From the NCBI GenBank assembly GCA_034506255.1, contig JAPDPX010000008.1:62001-126000 (forward strand): DNA of 64,000 bases, given 5' to 3'. The position numbers and the translations under genes are program-made. Positions within the stretch are counted from its first letter, which is position 1. Each line of letters opens with the position of its first letter. This document shows positions 35,125 to 43,390 of the stretch, piece after piece. The stretch is from a candidate division KSB1 bacterium (lineage in GTDB: Bacteria; Zhuqueibacterota; Zhuqueibacteria; Zhuqueibacterales; Zhuqueibacteraceae). Below the pieces are notes generated by a model. The model worked only from the letters and a program-made list of their open reading frames with translations, was not told where the DNA came from and did no database searches.

Positions 35125-37569
35125 ATGAACTTCCCGTCGCCTTCGCGTTGGCTGATTCTTGGTTTGCCGGCCCTGGCCGGCCTGGCCCTCGCCATTTATT
35201 GCATGCCCAGAATCAATCCCCTCTTTGCCGCGAATGTGCGTCTCGACAAAAGCCGGGCGCGCGCCGTGGCGGATTCCTGTCTGCAGCGCTACAACTTTTC
35301 GGTTTCCGGATTTTATTGTGACGAGATTTTTGTGTATGACGGCTCGGCGCTGGAATATCTGATGAGCCGGTTCGGCGTGCTGCCCATCATGGAACAGTCC
35401 CGTGCCGGGCAATTGCCCACGGCCAATTGGCAATTCGACTACTATCGCAACGTCCCCAAGGATCAGCAGCGGGAAACCTACCGTGTGCGCGTCTCCACTT
35501 CCGGCGAGTTATTGAGCTTCCTGCATGTGCTGCCGGACTCCATGTCAGCCGACACCTTGAGCAGCGCGGTGGCAGCGCAACGGGCACACCAGGTGCTGTC
35601 CGGCTGGCGCGGCATCATGGCGGAGCAGTTCACACTGGAACAATCGACGCACACGCAAAAGTTGCGGCGTACTGATCATCGCCTGGTATTCGCCCGCCGT
35701 GCTGCCAACCTGGGGGAAGCGGTGGAAGTGGTGGAAGTGCATTTCGCCGGCACCGCGCTTGCCGGCGTGGTGCGCTACCTGCGCGATCCCCAGGATTTCG
35801 TCACCGCCTCGGGCGTGGTCAGTTCGGCCAACATTTTGTTGAACAGCATGTCGGTAATGGTTTATGTGCTTCTGCTGTTCGCTTCTTTGATTGCCTTCCT
35901 GCGCAAATATCACGAGGGGGAAATCGGAGTGCGCACCGGCCTGGGGCTCGCCGGCATTTTGCTGTTTGTGCAGCTGCTGCAGGCGCTCAACAGTTGGGAT
36001 CGCCTGGGGGTGGGGGTTGGCTTCGGGCAAATCAGCCATCTGTACACCAAATTCATTCAACTCGGGGTGTCCACCGCCTTCGGCTACCTCCTGATCGCCC
36101 TGATGGTGCTGGCGAGCTGGACCGTGGGCGAACAAATTCTCCGCGCGGAGGCCCCGCGGCTGCTGGCCGGGGTGGACAGCATCTTCAACCGCAAGTGGTT
36201 CACCAAAAATATCGGGCGGGAGTTGCCGGTCGGTTTTGCCTATGGCCTGATCCTGCTCGGCCTGGTGCAGGGCCTGACTTTTCTCATGATCGAACATCTC
36301 GGCGTGTTGCCGCGCTTGAGCGGCGGCGGGCCCTCCCTGCACGATCAAACGCTGCCCGTCTTTGGCATGCTCGCCAACATGTTGACGGCCGCTTTGTTCA
36401 GCGAACTGGTTTTTCGCCTGTTTTTGATTACGACGCTGCGCCGCCTGGTAAAAGCGACTGGTGTGGCGATCGTGATCGCGGCGGTCTTTGACGGACTGTT
36501 TCAAGTCTTTTTCAATGACATCTACAATCTGCGGCCCTCCTATTTCATGCTGGTGCCCGGCATTGCGACCGCTTTACTCCAGGGCTTTATCTTCTGGCGC
36601 CATGGCCTGCTGGCCGCCATGACCTCCGCGGCCCTGCTGGCGGCCGCGTATACCATCGGCCCACTCCTGGGCAGCGCAGCACCTTTCTTTGTGGGGAATG
36701 CCCTCGCCGGCATTGCCGTGCTCACCGCATTGCCGGTTCTGGGCATAGCCAGCGCCCTGCGTGGCCGGGAATTCGAGTTCACGCCGGCAGCGGAGCCGCC
36801 GCACATTCGCCGCATCAAGGAACGTGTGCGCCTGCAGAAAGAACTCGAAATCGCGCATCGCGTGCAGCTCGGCCTGCTGCCCAAACAACCGCCGCGGGTG
36901 CCGGGCTTCGACATTGCCGGACTGTGTGTGCCGGCGCTGGAAGTGGGCGGCGATTATTTTGATTTTGTCGAATTGCAGGAGGGCAAACTCGGCATAGCCG
37001 TCGGCGATGTCTCCGGCAAGGGCATTCCCGCCGCCATTTACATGACGCTCACCAAGGGCATCCTGCAGTCGCATGCCGGTGAAGAAAGCTCGCCCAAACA
37101 GGTGTTGAGCAAAGTCAACAACCTGATGTATCGCACCATCGAGCGCAATTGGTACGTCAGCATGTTCTACGCCGTGCTCGACAGCCGGCGCAGTGTGCTG
37201 CGCTTTGCGCGTGCCGGCCATAATCCCGCCATTATCTTCCGCAGCGGAGAAAGCCAGGCACGGTTGCTGCAAACCGCCGGCCTCGGCCTCGGCCTCGACC
37301 CCGGCGAGGTCTTCACCCGCACGCTGGTCGAGGGTGAATTGCAGATGTCGCCCGGTGACACCCTGGTGCTCTACACCGACGGCTTCACCGAGGCCATGAA
37401 CCGCCAGCAGGAGGAATTTGGCGAAGAGCGCTTCCTGCAATTGCTGCAACGGCATCAATACAGTTCCGCCGAAGCCCTGGTCCATTACATCCTCCAGGAA
37501 GTCAGGGCATTCGCCGGCGATCATCCCCAGCACGATGACATGACGCTGGTGGTATTGAAAGCGATCTGA
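35125..37569 (+). CDS. CPBP-like membrane domain fused to SpoIIE-type PP2C phosphatase
   Basis: An 814-residue protein from ATG 35125, with GGAG six bases upstream. One N-terminal helix, an extracytoplasmic domain (~30-235), then about eight to ten helices (~238-575). Within these, 'AALFSELVFRLFLITTLRRL' (Glu near 428, Arg near 432) followed by 'FFNDIYNLRPSYFMLVPGIATALLQGFIFWRHG' resembles the CPBP (CAAX protease/bacteriocin-processing) core, though the usual EE pair is SE. Residues ~590-814 are a SpoIIE/RsbU phosphatase with the metal-site motifs 'GGDYFDF', 'GDVSGKG', 'LYTDGFTEA' and 'HDDMTLVVL'. A signalling role, dephosphorylating an anti-sigma-factor antagonist in response to an envelope cue, is inferred. 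No partner (STAS or RsbW-like) gene is nearby. Confidence 0.85.
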   Translation: MNFPSPSRWLILGLPALAGLALAIYCMPRINPLFAANVRLDKSRARAVADSCLQRYNFSVSGFYCDEIFVYDGSALEYLMSRFGVLPIMEQSRAGQLPTANWQFDYYRNVPKDQQRETYRVRVSTSGELLSFLHVLPDSMSADTLSSAVAAQRAHQVLSGWRGIMAEQFTLEQSTHTQKLRRTDHRLVFARRAANLGEAVEVVEVHFAGTALAGVVRYLRDPQDFVTASGVVSSANILLNSMSVMVYVLLLFASLIAFLRKYHEGEIGVRTGLGLAGILLFVQLLQALNSWDRLGVGVGFGQISHLYTKFIQLGVSTAFGYLLIALMVLASWTVGEQILRAEAPRLLAGVDSIFNRKWFTKNIGRELPVGFAYGLILLGLVQGLTFLMIEHLGVLPRLSGGGPSLHDQTLPVFGMLANMLTAALFSELVFRLFLITTLRRLVKATGVAIVIAAVFDGLFQVFFNDIYNLRPSYFMLVPGIATALLQGFIFWRHGLLAAMTSAALLAAAYTIGPLLGSAAPFFVGNALAGIAVLTALPVLGIASALRGREFEFTPAAEPPHIRRIKERVRLQKELEIAHRVQLGLLPKQPPRVPGFDIAGLCVPALEVGGDYFDFVELQEGKLGIAVGDVSGKGIPAAIYMTLTKGILQSHAGEESSPKQVLSKVNNLMYRTIERNWYVSMFYAVLDSRRSVLRFARAGHNPAIIFRSGESQARLLQTAGLGLGLDPGEVFTRTLVEGELQMSPGDTLVLYTDGFTEAMNRQQEEFGEERFLQLLQRHQYSSAEALVHYILQEVRAFAGDHPQHDDMTLVVLKAI

Positions 37570-37939
37570 GCCGCCGCGCCGGCACCGCAAGGTTCGGCAC
37601 AGGCCGGCGCCATTGCCCGTCTGCCCGCGAGACGTCCGGACCATCGCCGGCGCAAGCTGCAATCGAACGCCGGCTTCCCTGCCGTGTGAGTCGCAGCGCC
37701 TCCTTTTCCCGCAACGGCCGGCGCCGAAAAAATTCCCGAACGAAAAATGGCCGCGTGCCGGCGCGGCTTTCCGGCAAACCGGTCCGGGCCGCAACGCCGC
37801 GCCATCGTCGGTGGTGCAGCTTGCAGGGAAGGCAAAAGTTTCGCACATTGCGCCGCGCCGCACAGCGCGGGGTGCGCGCGCTTTCAATAAATTTGCCAGG
37901 CAAGTGCAGGGCACACCCAGCATGAAGGGAGAGGATCGC
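37570..37939. other. Intergenic region before the metal-uptake operon
   Basis: About 370 bases. GCCGGC repeats around 37580-37610 could form a stem after the phosphatase stop. No gene is recognised and I could not pick out a metal-regulator operator with confidence. Confidence 0.4.
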
Positions 37940-39220
37940 ATGACACGAGGGACATGGCGAATCAGCACTGTGATGCTTGTGGCGGTGATCGTGGCAGGGC
38001 CGCAGACCCGCAGCCAGACCACCGCCGCTCCGCCGGCGCTGGAGGAGTTGCAGCGTCAAATTGAAGAGCTGAAGCAGGCGCATGCCGCGGACCTGGAGGA
38101 GTTGCGGGCACAAATCGAGCAACTCGAACAGCGCCTTGCCGCAGCCAGCCGGCCGGCAAACCTCACGCCCCAGTCGGCCAACGTGTTCAATCCCCGCCTG
38201 ACTGTCTTCGGCAATTTCCTCGGCCGTTTCGACAATCAAACCGTGATGCTCGACGAAGGGGAGCGCATCGACAACCGCTTCAATCTGCGCGAGGTCGAGA
38301 TCGACCTGCGTGCGGCGATCGATCCCTGGGCCGATGGGTTTCTCATCGTCGCGGTGGAAGCCGAGGCGCCCAATCAATTCACCACCGGCATCGAAGAGGG
38401 GTATCTTGTGCTCAAGAAGCTGCCGCTGCTCAATACTGCACCGCTCGGTCTGAAGCTGAAAGCCGGCCGCTACCGCCCCGAGTTCGGCCGTTTCAACAAA
38501 ATCCATTTGCACGATCTGCCGCAGACTTCCTACCCGCGTGCGCTGACCACTTTTCTCGGCGAAGAGGGCTTCATCCAAAACGGCCTGTCGGCGCAATTCT
38601 TCCTGCCGACGCCGGGCACGGCCAACACGCTGGAAGCCACCCTCGATTTGTTGAACGGCGGCAATTTGCCGATCGCCGCGGAAAATGCCGGTGATCATCT
38701 CGCGGGCCTGGCCCACCTCAAGTGGTTTTGGGAGCCCGCCGCCGGCCATGATCTGGAGTTGGGCGCAAGCGGCTATTGGGGCAAAGCCGGCGGCGGGCAG
38801 GGTTTGCACAGCCGGCTGTACGGCTTCGACCTCACTTACAAGTGGAAACCCAAAGCCCGCGGCGAATGGCATTCGTTTCTGCTCGGCGGCGAGTTGTATT
38901 GGACGAAATACAACCTGGCGGATGATGAACGGCCGGGCCGCCGGCCGCTCGGCGGTTACGCCTGGTCGCAATACCAGTTCAATCGCCGCACCTATCTGGG
39001 CGTGCGCGCCGATTTTGCCGAGGCGCTCGGCCGCAGCAAACAGCAGACGCGCGCCTACGCCGCCTTTTTGAGTTACTACACCACGGAATACCTGCGGCTG
39101 CGCCTGGGGTGGGAGCATGTCAGAAGCGATCTTGAAGGGGACGGCCGCAACACGGCCATGCTCGAAATCAACTTCGTGTTCGGCGCGCATCCCGCCGAGC
39201 CCTATTGGGTAAATCGCTGA
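37940..39220 (+). CDS. Porin-like outer-membrane protein with N-terminal coiled coil
   Basis: A 426-residue protein from ATG 37940, five bases after GGAGAGG. Signal peptide to about residue 25, then a coiled coil ('LEELQRQIEELKQAHAADLE', 'AQIEQLEQRLA'), as in trimeric or peptidoglycan-tethered porins. The remainder is beta-barrel-like ('FNPRLTVFGNFLGRF', 'NRFNLREVEIDLRAAI', 'LKLKAGRYRPEFGRFN', 'LRLRLGWEHV') and ends 'LEINFVFGAHPAEPYWVNR'. It precedes a zinc/manganese-type binding protein by 134 bases on the same strand, suggesting that it lets metal ions through the outer membrane. That link is from context only. Confidence 0.8.
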   Translation: MTRGTWRISTVMLVAVIVAGPQTRSQTTAAPPALEELQRQIEELKQAHAADLEELRAQIEQLEQRLAAASRPANLTPQSANVFNPRLTVFGNFLGRFDNQTVMLDEGERIDNRFNLREVEIDLRAAIDPWADGFLIVAVEAEAPNQFTTGIEEGYLVLKKLPLLNTAPLGLKLKAGRYRPEFGRFNKIHLHDLPQTSYPRALTTFLGEEGFIQNGLSAQFFLPTPGTANTLEATLDLLNGGNLPIAAENAGDHLAGLAHLKWFWEPAAGHDLELGASGYWGKAGGGQGLHSRLYGFDLTYKWKPKARGEWHSFLLGGELYWTKYNLADDERPGRRPLGGYAWSQYQFNRRTYLGVRADFAEALGRSKQQTRAYAAFLSYYTTEYLRLRLGWEHVRSDLEGDGRNTAMLEINFVFGAHPAEPYWVNR

Positions 39221-39354
39221 CCTGCGCCAACGCCCGGACAGTCGGCTCAGACCCGGCGGCGCGTTTCGTCGCGCAGCCTTCCACTTTCCCAGGAAGGTGA
39301 GCGCGAGGCCGCACGCCTGCATCTGTGCGAACAGGTCAATTTTTTGAGGATAAT

Positions 39355-40386
39355 ATGATGAACGATGCTTTGCCATATCGCATGGTGTTCCTGCTGACCG
39401 CTTTGGTGTCAACACTCGCCACCGCCGCTCCGGCCGGTGCTCCCGGCGGAAAATTGCGTGTGGTGACGACGCTGTCGGTGTTGCAAGACTTTGCCCGGGA
39501 GATCGGCGGCGAGCGCATGGAGGTGCAGGCCCTGGCGGATCCGCATGAAGATCCGCATTTCGTGCAGCCACGGCCCACGCTGATGAAGCGTGCGCGCGAA
39601 GCGGATGCCTTCATCGAAATTGGGCTGCAGCTCGAGCTGTGGACGGAAAATCTGCTCGCCGGCTCCGGCAATCCCCGGATTCAATTAGGCCAGCCGGGTT
39701 TGATCGTTGCCTCCAACAACATCGCCACGCTGGAGCTGCCGCAAACCCTGTCGCGCGAATGGGGCGATGTCCACCCCTATGGCAATCCGCACATCTGGCT
39801 CGACCCGCTCAACGTCAGGCAAATGGTGGAGAACATCGCCGGCGGTTTCAAAGCGATCGATCCGGCGGGTGCGGCTTATTATGATGAACGACTGGCCGCC
39901 TATCAGCAACGCCTGGATGAAGCACTCTTTGGTGCCGAGCTGTTGCGGGAGGTTGGTGCCGGCAAACTCACGCGGCTGGCGCGCCAGGGCAGTCTGCATG
40001 AGTTTTTGGCGGCGCGCCAGCTCAGCGCCAAGCTCGGCGGCTGGCTCGCACAGGCAGAGAGACTGCGCGGCCGCAAGATCGTTTCGTATCACAAAACCTG
40101 GGTTTATTTTGCCCGGCGTTTCGGCCTGACGGTTGCCATCGAGATCGAAGAGAAGCCGGGCATCGAGCCGTCGGCGCGCCATCGGGACCGCGTCATCGCA
40201 GTGATGAAGGCCGAGGGCATCGATACCATTCTGATCGAGAATTTTTATCCGCGCGCCGCGGCGGATTACATCGCCGCGCAAACCGGCGCCCGGGTGGTGG
40301 TGGTTCCCATCGATGTCGGCCCCGGCACGGTGGCACCGAATTATTTCCGGCTGATCGACCATTTGCTCGCGAGCCTGCAACCATGA
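39355..40386 (+). CDS. Metal ABC transporter substrate-binding protein (ZnuA/TroA-like)
   Basis: A 343-residue protein with a signal peptide (to about 'ATAAPAG'). The cluster A-I fold is marked by 'LRVVTTLSVLQDFAREIGGE', 'DPHEDPHFVQPRP', 'YGNPHIWLDP', 'KIVSYHKTWVYFARRFGLT' and 'IEEKPGIEPSARH'. The His residues in 'EDPHF', 'NPHIW' and 'SYHKTW', plus an acidic residue near the C-terminus, would bind Zn2+ or Mn2+. The His-rich loop of true ZnuA is absent. Start is ATG 39355 or 39358, after GAGG. It overlaps the permease gene by four bases. Confidence 0.9.
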   Translation: MMNDALPYRMVFLLTALVSTLATAAPAGAPGGKLRVVTTLSVLQDFAREIGGERMEVQALADPHEDPHFVQPRPTLMKRAREADAFIEIGLQLELWTENLLAGSGNPRIQLGQPGLIVASNNIATLELPQTLSREWGDVHPYGNPHIWLDPLNVRQMVENIAGGFKAIDPAGAAYYDERLAAYQQRLDEALFGAELLREVGAGKLTRLARQGSLHEFLAARQLSAKLGGWLAQAERLRGRKIVSYHKTWVYFARRFGLTVAIEIEEKPGIEPSARHRDRVIAVMKAEGIDTILIENFYPRAAADYIAAQTGARVVVVPIDVGPGTVAPNYFRLIDHLLASLQP

Positions 40387-41900
40387 TCGAAGACTTTCTG
40401 CGCACGATGACCTACCCCATGCTGGCGTGCCTGCTGCTCGCCGGCATTCATGTCTATCTCGGCATCCATGTGCTGGCGCGCAAGGTGATTTTTGTGGATC
40501 TGGCGCTGGCGCAGATCGCGGCACTGGGCGCGGTCTACGGCGTGTTGCTGGGTTACGATCTCGACACCGATCACTGGAGCATCAAACTTTTTTCGCTGCT
40601 GTTTGCCTCGGTGGGGGCCGTCATCTTTTCGCTCACCCGCATGCGCCATGAGCGCGTGCCGCAGGAGGCGATCATTGGCATCACCTACGCGGTGGCGCTT
40701 GCCACCACCATTTTGATAACCGCCCGGCTGGCGCACGGCGCCGAGCAGGTGGAGACACTGCTGGCGGGCAGCATCCTGTGGGTGCGCGGCCCGACCATCG
40801 TCACGACGGCGGTGCTTTATGCGGCCATCGGTCTGTTTCATTACCGCTTTCGCCGCCATTTTTTGTTGATCTCGCATGACCCCCTGCGCGCCGAGGCCGA
40901 GGGCATCCCGGTGCGGCTGTGGGATTTTCTGTTCTATTTCACCTTCGGTTTCGTGGTCACCAGCTCGGTGGCGATCGCGGGCGTGCTGCTGGTCTTTTGT
41001 TTTCTGGTGATCCCGGCGGTGATTGCCGTGCTCTTTGCCGACCGGCTGAGCCTCCGGCTGACCATCGGCTGGGTGATCGGCGGGCTGGTGAGCCTGCTGG
41101 GCGTGGTCATCTCCTATGCCTCCGACCTGCCCTCCGGCCCCACCATTGTCGTTTGCTTTGCCGTCTTTCTCGTGGCCAGTGGCATCTTGTGGTATGTGCA
41201 GCATGCCGTGCACAAGACCGTCGCAGTGCTGCGCGTGGCGGCCGGCGGCGTGGCGGTTGCCGCCTTCTTCGGTCTGACGCTGTTGTTTGAAAAGACAACG
41301 GCGCGCCATGCCGCGAATTTGCTGGCCAGTCCGCTTAAAAATGAACGCCTGCTCGGTCTGCACATGCTGTCTGCCGATTCCAGCCTGGATCACGCCCGCC
41401 TCGAGCAGATTCTGCCGCTGCTGTCGGATGCCGAAGCGGAAGTGCGCGGCCGGGCTTTGCGACTGGTGATCGAACACCGCATGGCCGCGGCACTGCCGCA
41501 GGTGCTCGCCCTGCTCGATGATCCGCAGGATTTGGTGCGCGAGGATGCCGTGCGGGCCGCAAAAATTCTGGGGCATGCCGGCATCACACCGCGGCTGCTC
41601 GCCGCGGCGGAAAAGGAGCAAGATGAGTACATTCGCGTCGAACTGGCCGAAGCCGCGCTCGAGCTGGGAGACCCGCGCGGTCTGCCGGTGTTGCTCGACA
41701 TGATGGACACCGGCGAAGCCACCGACATCCGCAAGGATGCCCATGAGCATCTCTGCGCCCATCTCAAAGTGGATTTCCCCTTTCACGCAGAAATACCGGC
41801 GGCGGCCAATGACAGTGAAATCCGGCCGTTTCGGCAATGGTGGGCGAAGCATCGTCATCAACTCAAGTGGGATCCCCAGAAAAAGATTTTCTCCCCCTGA
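40383..41900 (+). CDS. Metal ABC transporter permease (ZnuB-like) fused to HEAT-like repeats
   Basis: A 505-residue protein. The first ~290 residues are an ABC-3 permease: 'GIHVYLGIHVLARKVIFVDLALAQIAALGA', 'EAIIGITYAVALATTILI', 'LLAGSILWV', 'DPLRAEAEGIP' and 'VAIAGVLLVFCFLVIPAVIA'. After one more helix (~residue 300), about 160 residues form alpha-helical HEAT-like repeats ('LEQILPLLSDAEAEVRGRAL', 'QVLALLDDPQDLVREDAVRAAKIL', 'YIRVELAEAALELGDPRGL'). The ZnuB family normally ends near 280 residues, so this is a fusion. No ABC ATPase gene is in the window; the HEAT part may dock one or act as a regulatory platform. ATG overlaps the binding-protein stop. Confidence 0.88.
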   Translation: MIEDFLRTMTYPMLACLLLAGIHVYLGIHVLARKVIFVDLALAQIAALGAVYGVLLGYDLDTDHWSIKLFSLLFASVGAVIFSLTRMRHERVPQEAIIGITYAVALATTILITARLAHGAEQVETLLAGSILWVRGPTIVTTAVLYAAIGLFHYRFRRHFLLISHDPLRAEAEGIPVRLWDFLFYFTFGFVVTSSVAIAGVLLVFCFLVIPAVIAVLFADRLSLRLTIGWVIGGLVSLLGVVISYASDLPSGPTIVVCFAVFLVASGILWYVQHAVHKTVAVLRVAAGGVAVAAFFGLTLLFEKTTARHAANLLASPLKNERLLGLHMLSADSSLDHARLEQILPLLSDAEAEVRGRALRLVIEHRMAAALPQVLALLDDPQDLVREDAVRAAKILGHAGITPRLLAAAEKEQDEYIRVELAEAALELGDPRGLPVLLDMMDTGEATDIRKDAHEHLCAHLKVDFPFHAEIPAAANDSEIRPFRQWWAKHRHQLKWDPQKKIFSP

Positions 41901-41958
41901 AGCCGGCAGGAGCGTCCCACGATTCCCAGACACACCCCGCAGTTGTTTTGCGACAGTA

Positions 41959-42648
41959 ATGATGTGCCCGCACGAGACCGCAAACGCCGCCCTTCCGCCG
42001 TCCGGCTGGGTGATTGCACCCGCTGAAATCGTTGCGGGCCGCGGCTGGCCCGCGATCTTTGGCAATCACAATCCGCTCAAAGTGGATGTCGGCTGCGGGC
42101 ATGGCCATTTTCTCACAGCCATGGCGCAAGCCGAACCCGAGTCGAACTTCATCGGCATCGATATTTATGCCAAAAGCTTGGCGCGTGCGCAGCGGAAGAT
42201 CGACCGTCTGCAGTTGACCAACGTACGATTGCTGGCCATGCCGGCACAGGCTGCATTCGCAACGGCGTTCCGCAGCGGACAAGTGGCGGAAGTTTACATC
42301 AATTTCCCGGATCCCTGGCCCAAACGCCGCCACGCGCCACGCCGGCTGGTGCAACCGCCGCTGGTCGCATTGTTGCATGATCGCCTGCAAGCGCAAGGCG
42401 TGGTGACGGTGGCAACGGATGTGGCCGACTATGCCCGTGAAATGCTGCAACAGTTCCTGGCGCACGGCGGCTTCCGGAGCTGCCTGGCCGGCGGCATCGT
42501 TTCCGGGCTGCCCGATCGCCTGCCGACGCTTTATGAGACGAAGTTCCGGCAGCAGGGCCTGCCACTGTACTACTTCAAGCTGTGCAAAATTTCATCTCGA
42601 CCCTGGCCTGCGAACGCAGAGGGGCGTCATGACCCTGCCAGCCGGTGA
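41959..42648 (+). CDS. trmB: tRNA (guanine-N7-)-methyltransferase
   Basis: A 229-residue protein with the TrmB motifs: 'VDVGCGHGHFLTAMAQ' (SAM site), 'NFIGIDIYAKSLARAQRKI', 'VYINFPDPWPKRRHAPRRL' (catalytic PDPWPKxRH block) and 'TLYETKFRQQGLPLYYFKL' near the end. It methylates G46 in the tRNA variable loop. ATG 41959 and 41962 are both possible; neither has a good Shine-Dalgarno. It follows the permease gene by 58 bases and overlaps the next gene by 20. The last ~15 residues extend beyond the usual end. Confidence 0.93.
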   Translation: MMCPHETANAALPPSGWVIAPAEIVAGRGWPAIFGNHNPLKVDVGCGHGHFLTAMAQAEPESNFIGIDIYAKSLARAQRKIDRLQLTNVRLLAMPAQAAFATAFRSGQVAEVYINFPDPWPKRRHAPRRLVQPPLVALLHDRLQAQGVVTVATDVADYAREMLQQFLAHGGFRSCLAGGIVSGLPDRLPTLYETKFRQQGLPLYYFKLCKISSRPWPANAEGRHDPASR

Positions 42649-43045
42649 TCAGCATTTCCTGCTTTTTGACGGCGATTGCGGTCTCTGCCGGTTCTGTGCA
42701 GATCACGCACGCCGCATGGCCGCCCGCGGGTGCTGGCGGATCATGCCGTTTCAAAATTTTTCGGATGCGGAGCTGCTGGCGCTCGGCGTGACGCGAACGC
42801 AATGCACCCGCCGGCTGCACGCGGTTTCCCGCAGCGGGCGCGTTTATCGCGGCGCATTTGCCGTCAACTTTTTTCTCTGGCGGCATCCGCCCTGGACGCT
42901 GTTGGTGATGTTGTGCCATGCCGTGCCCGTGCTCCTGCTGCTCGAAATCATCATCTATGCCGTGATCGCCCGATACCGGCAGCGGTTGTCACGCTGGCTC
43001 GGCCTTGCAGTCTGCCGTGCGCCGGTGGAGCGCGATGGATCGTGA
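42629..43045 (+). CDS. DCC-family (DUF393) thiol-disulfide oxidoreductase-like protein
   Basis: A 138-residue protein with 'FLLFDGDCGLCRFCADHARRM', the DxxCxxC motif near the N-terminus that names the DCC family. 'VYRGAFAVNFFLWRHPPW' and a C-terminal hydrophobic helix follow ('VLLLLEIIIYAVIARYRQRL'). A thioredoxin-like fold is assumed from the family; no substrate is known. ATG 42629 has GAGGGG a few bases before it and lies inside trmB, so translation is probably coupled. Confidence 0.88.
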   Translation: MTLPAGDQHFLLFDGDCGLCRFCADHARRMAARGCWRIMPFQNFSDAELLALGVTRTQCTRRLHAVSRSGRVYRGAFAVNFFLWRHPPWTLLVMLCHAVPVLLLLEIIIYAVIARYRQRLSRWLGLAVCRAPVERDGS

Positions 43046-43390
43046 AGCGATTCCGCACCGGAGATGAAGCCGGCATCATGATTTCATCCAACAAAATGCA
43101 GCAAGAAAAATTCTCCGACGAAAGCAGCCTTCCCACAAAAACATTGCACGGGAAATTGTTGCCGCGGGAGAACAAACGCGATTGGGTGACCTCCCTTGCC
43201 CTTTGCTGTCACAGTCGTCTCGGTTGGGAACGAGCGAGTGCGCCGGACAATATGGCGATCGCGCGCTACAGAAGACGAGGTGAATTTGAAGCTGTGGGAT
43301 CCACTCATGTGAACTTGAGAATCGCAGGCAGAGAGCGTCTCAAACACATCTGCCCGACCTTGCGAGAGCGCAGTTAATCGGAGGACAGCC
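43046..43390. other. Intergenic region before the aldehyde dehydrogenase
   Basis: About 345 bases without a recognisable gene. The segment around 43108-43145 ('CCGACGAAAGC', 'CCCACAAAAA') is faintly like the dispersed 'CGCCCACGAAA' repeat but too diverged to count as a copy. Confidence 0.4.

Noticed and set aside
39221..39354. Possible cobalamin or metal riboswitch before the binding protein
   Set aside because: The GC-rich stem-forming sequence has no recognisable riboswitch core that I could identify by eye.
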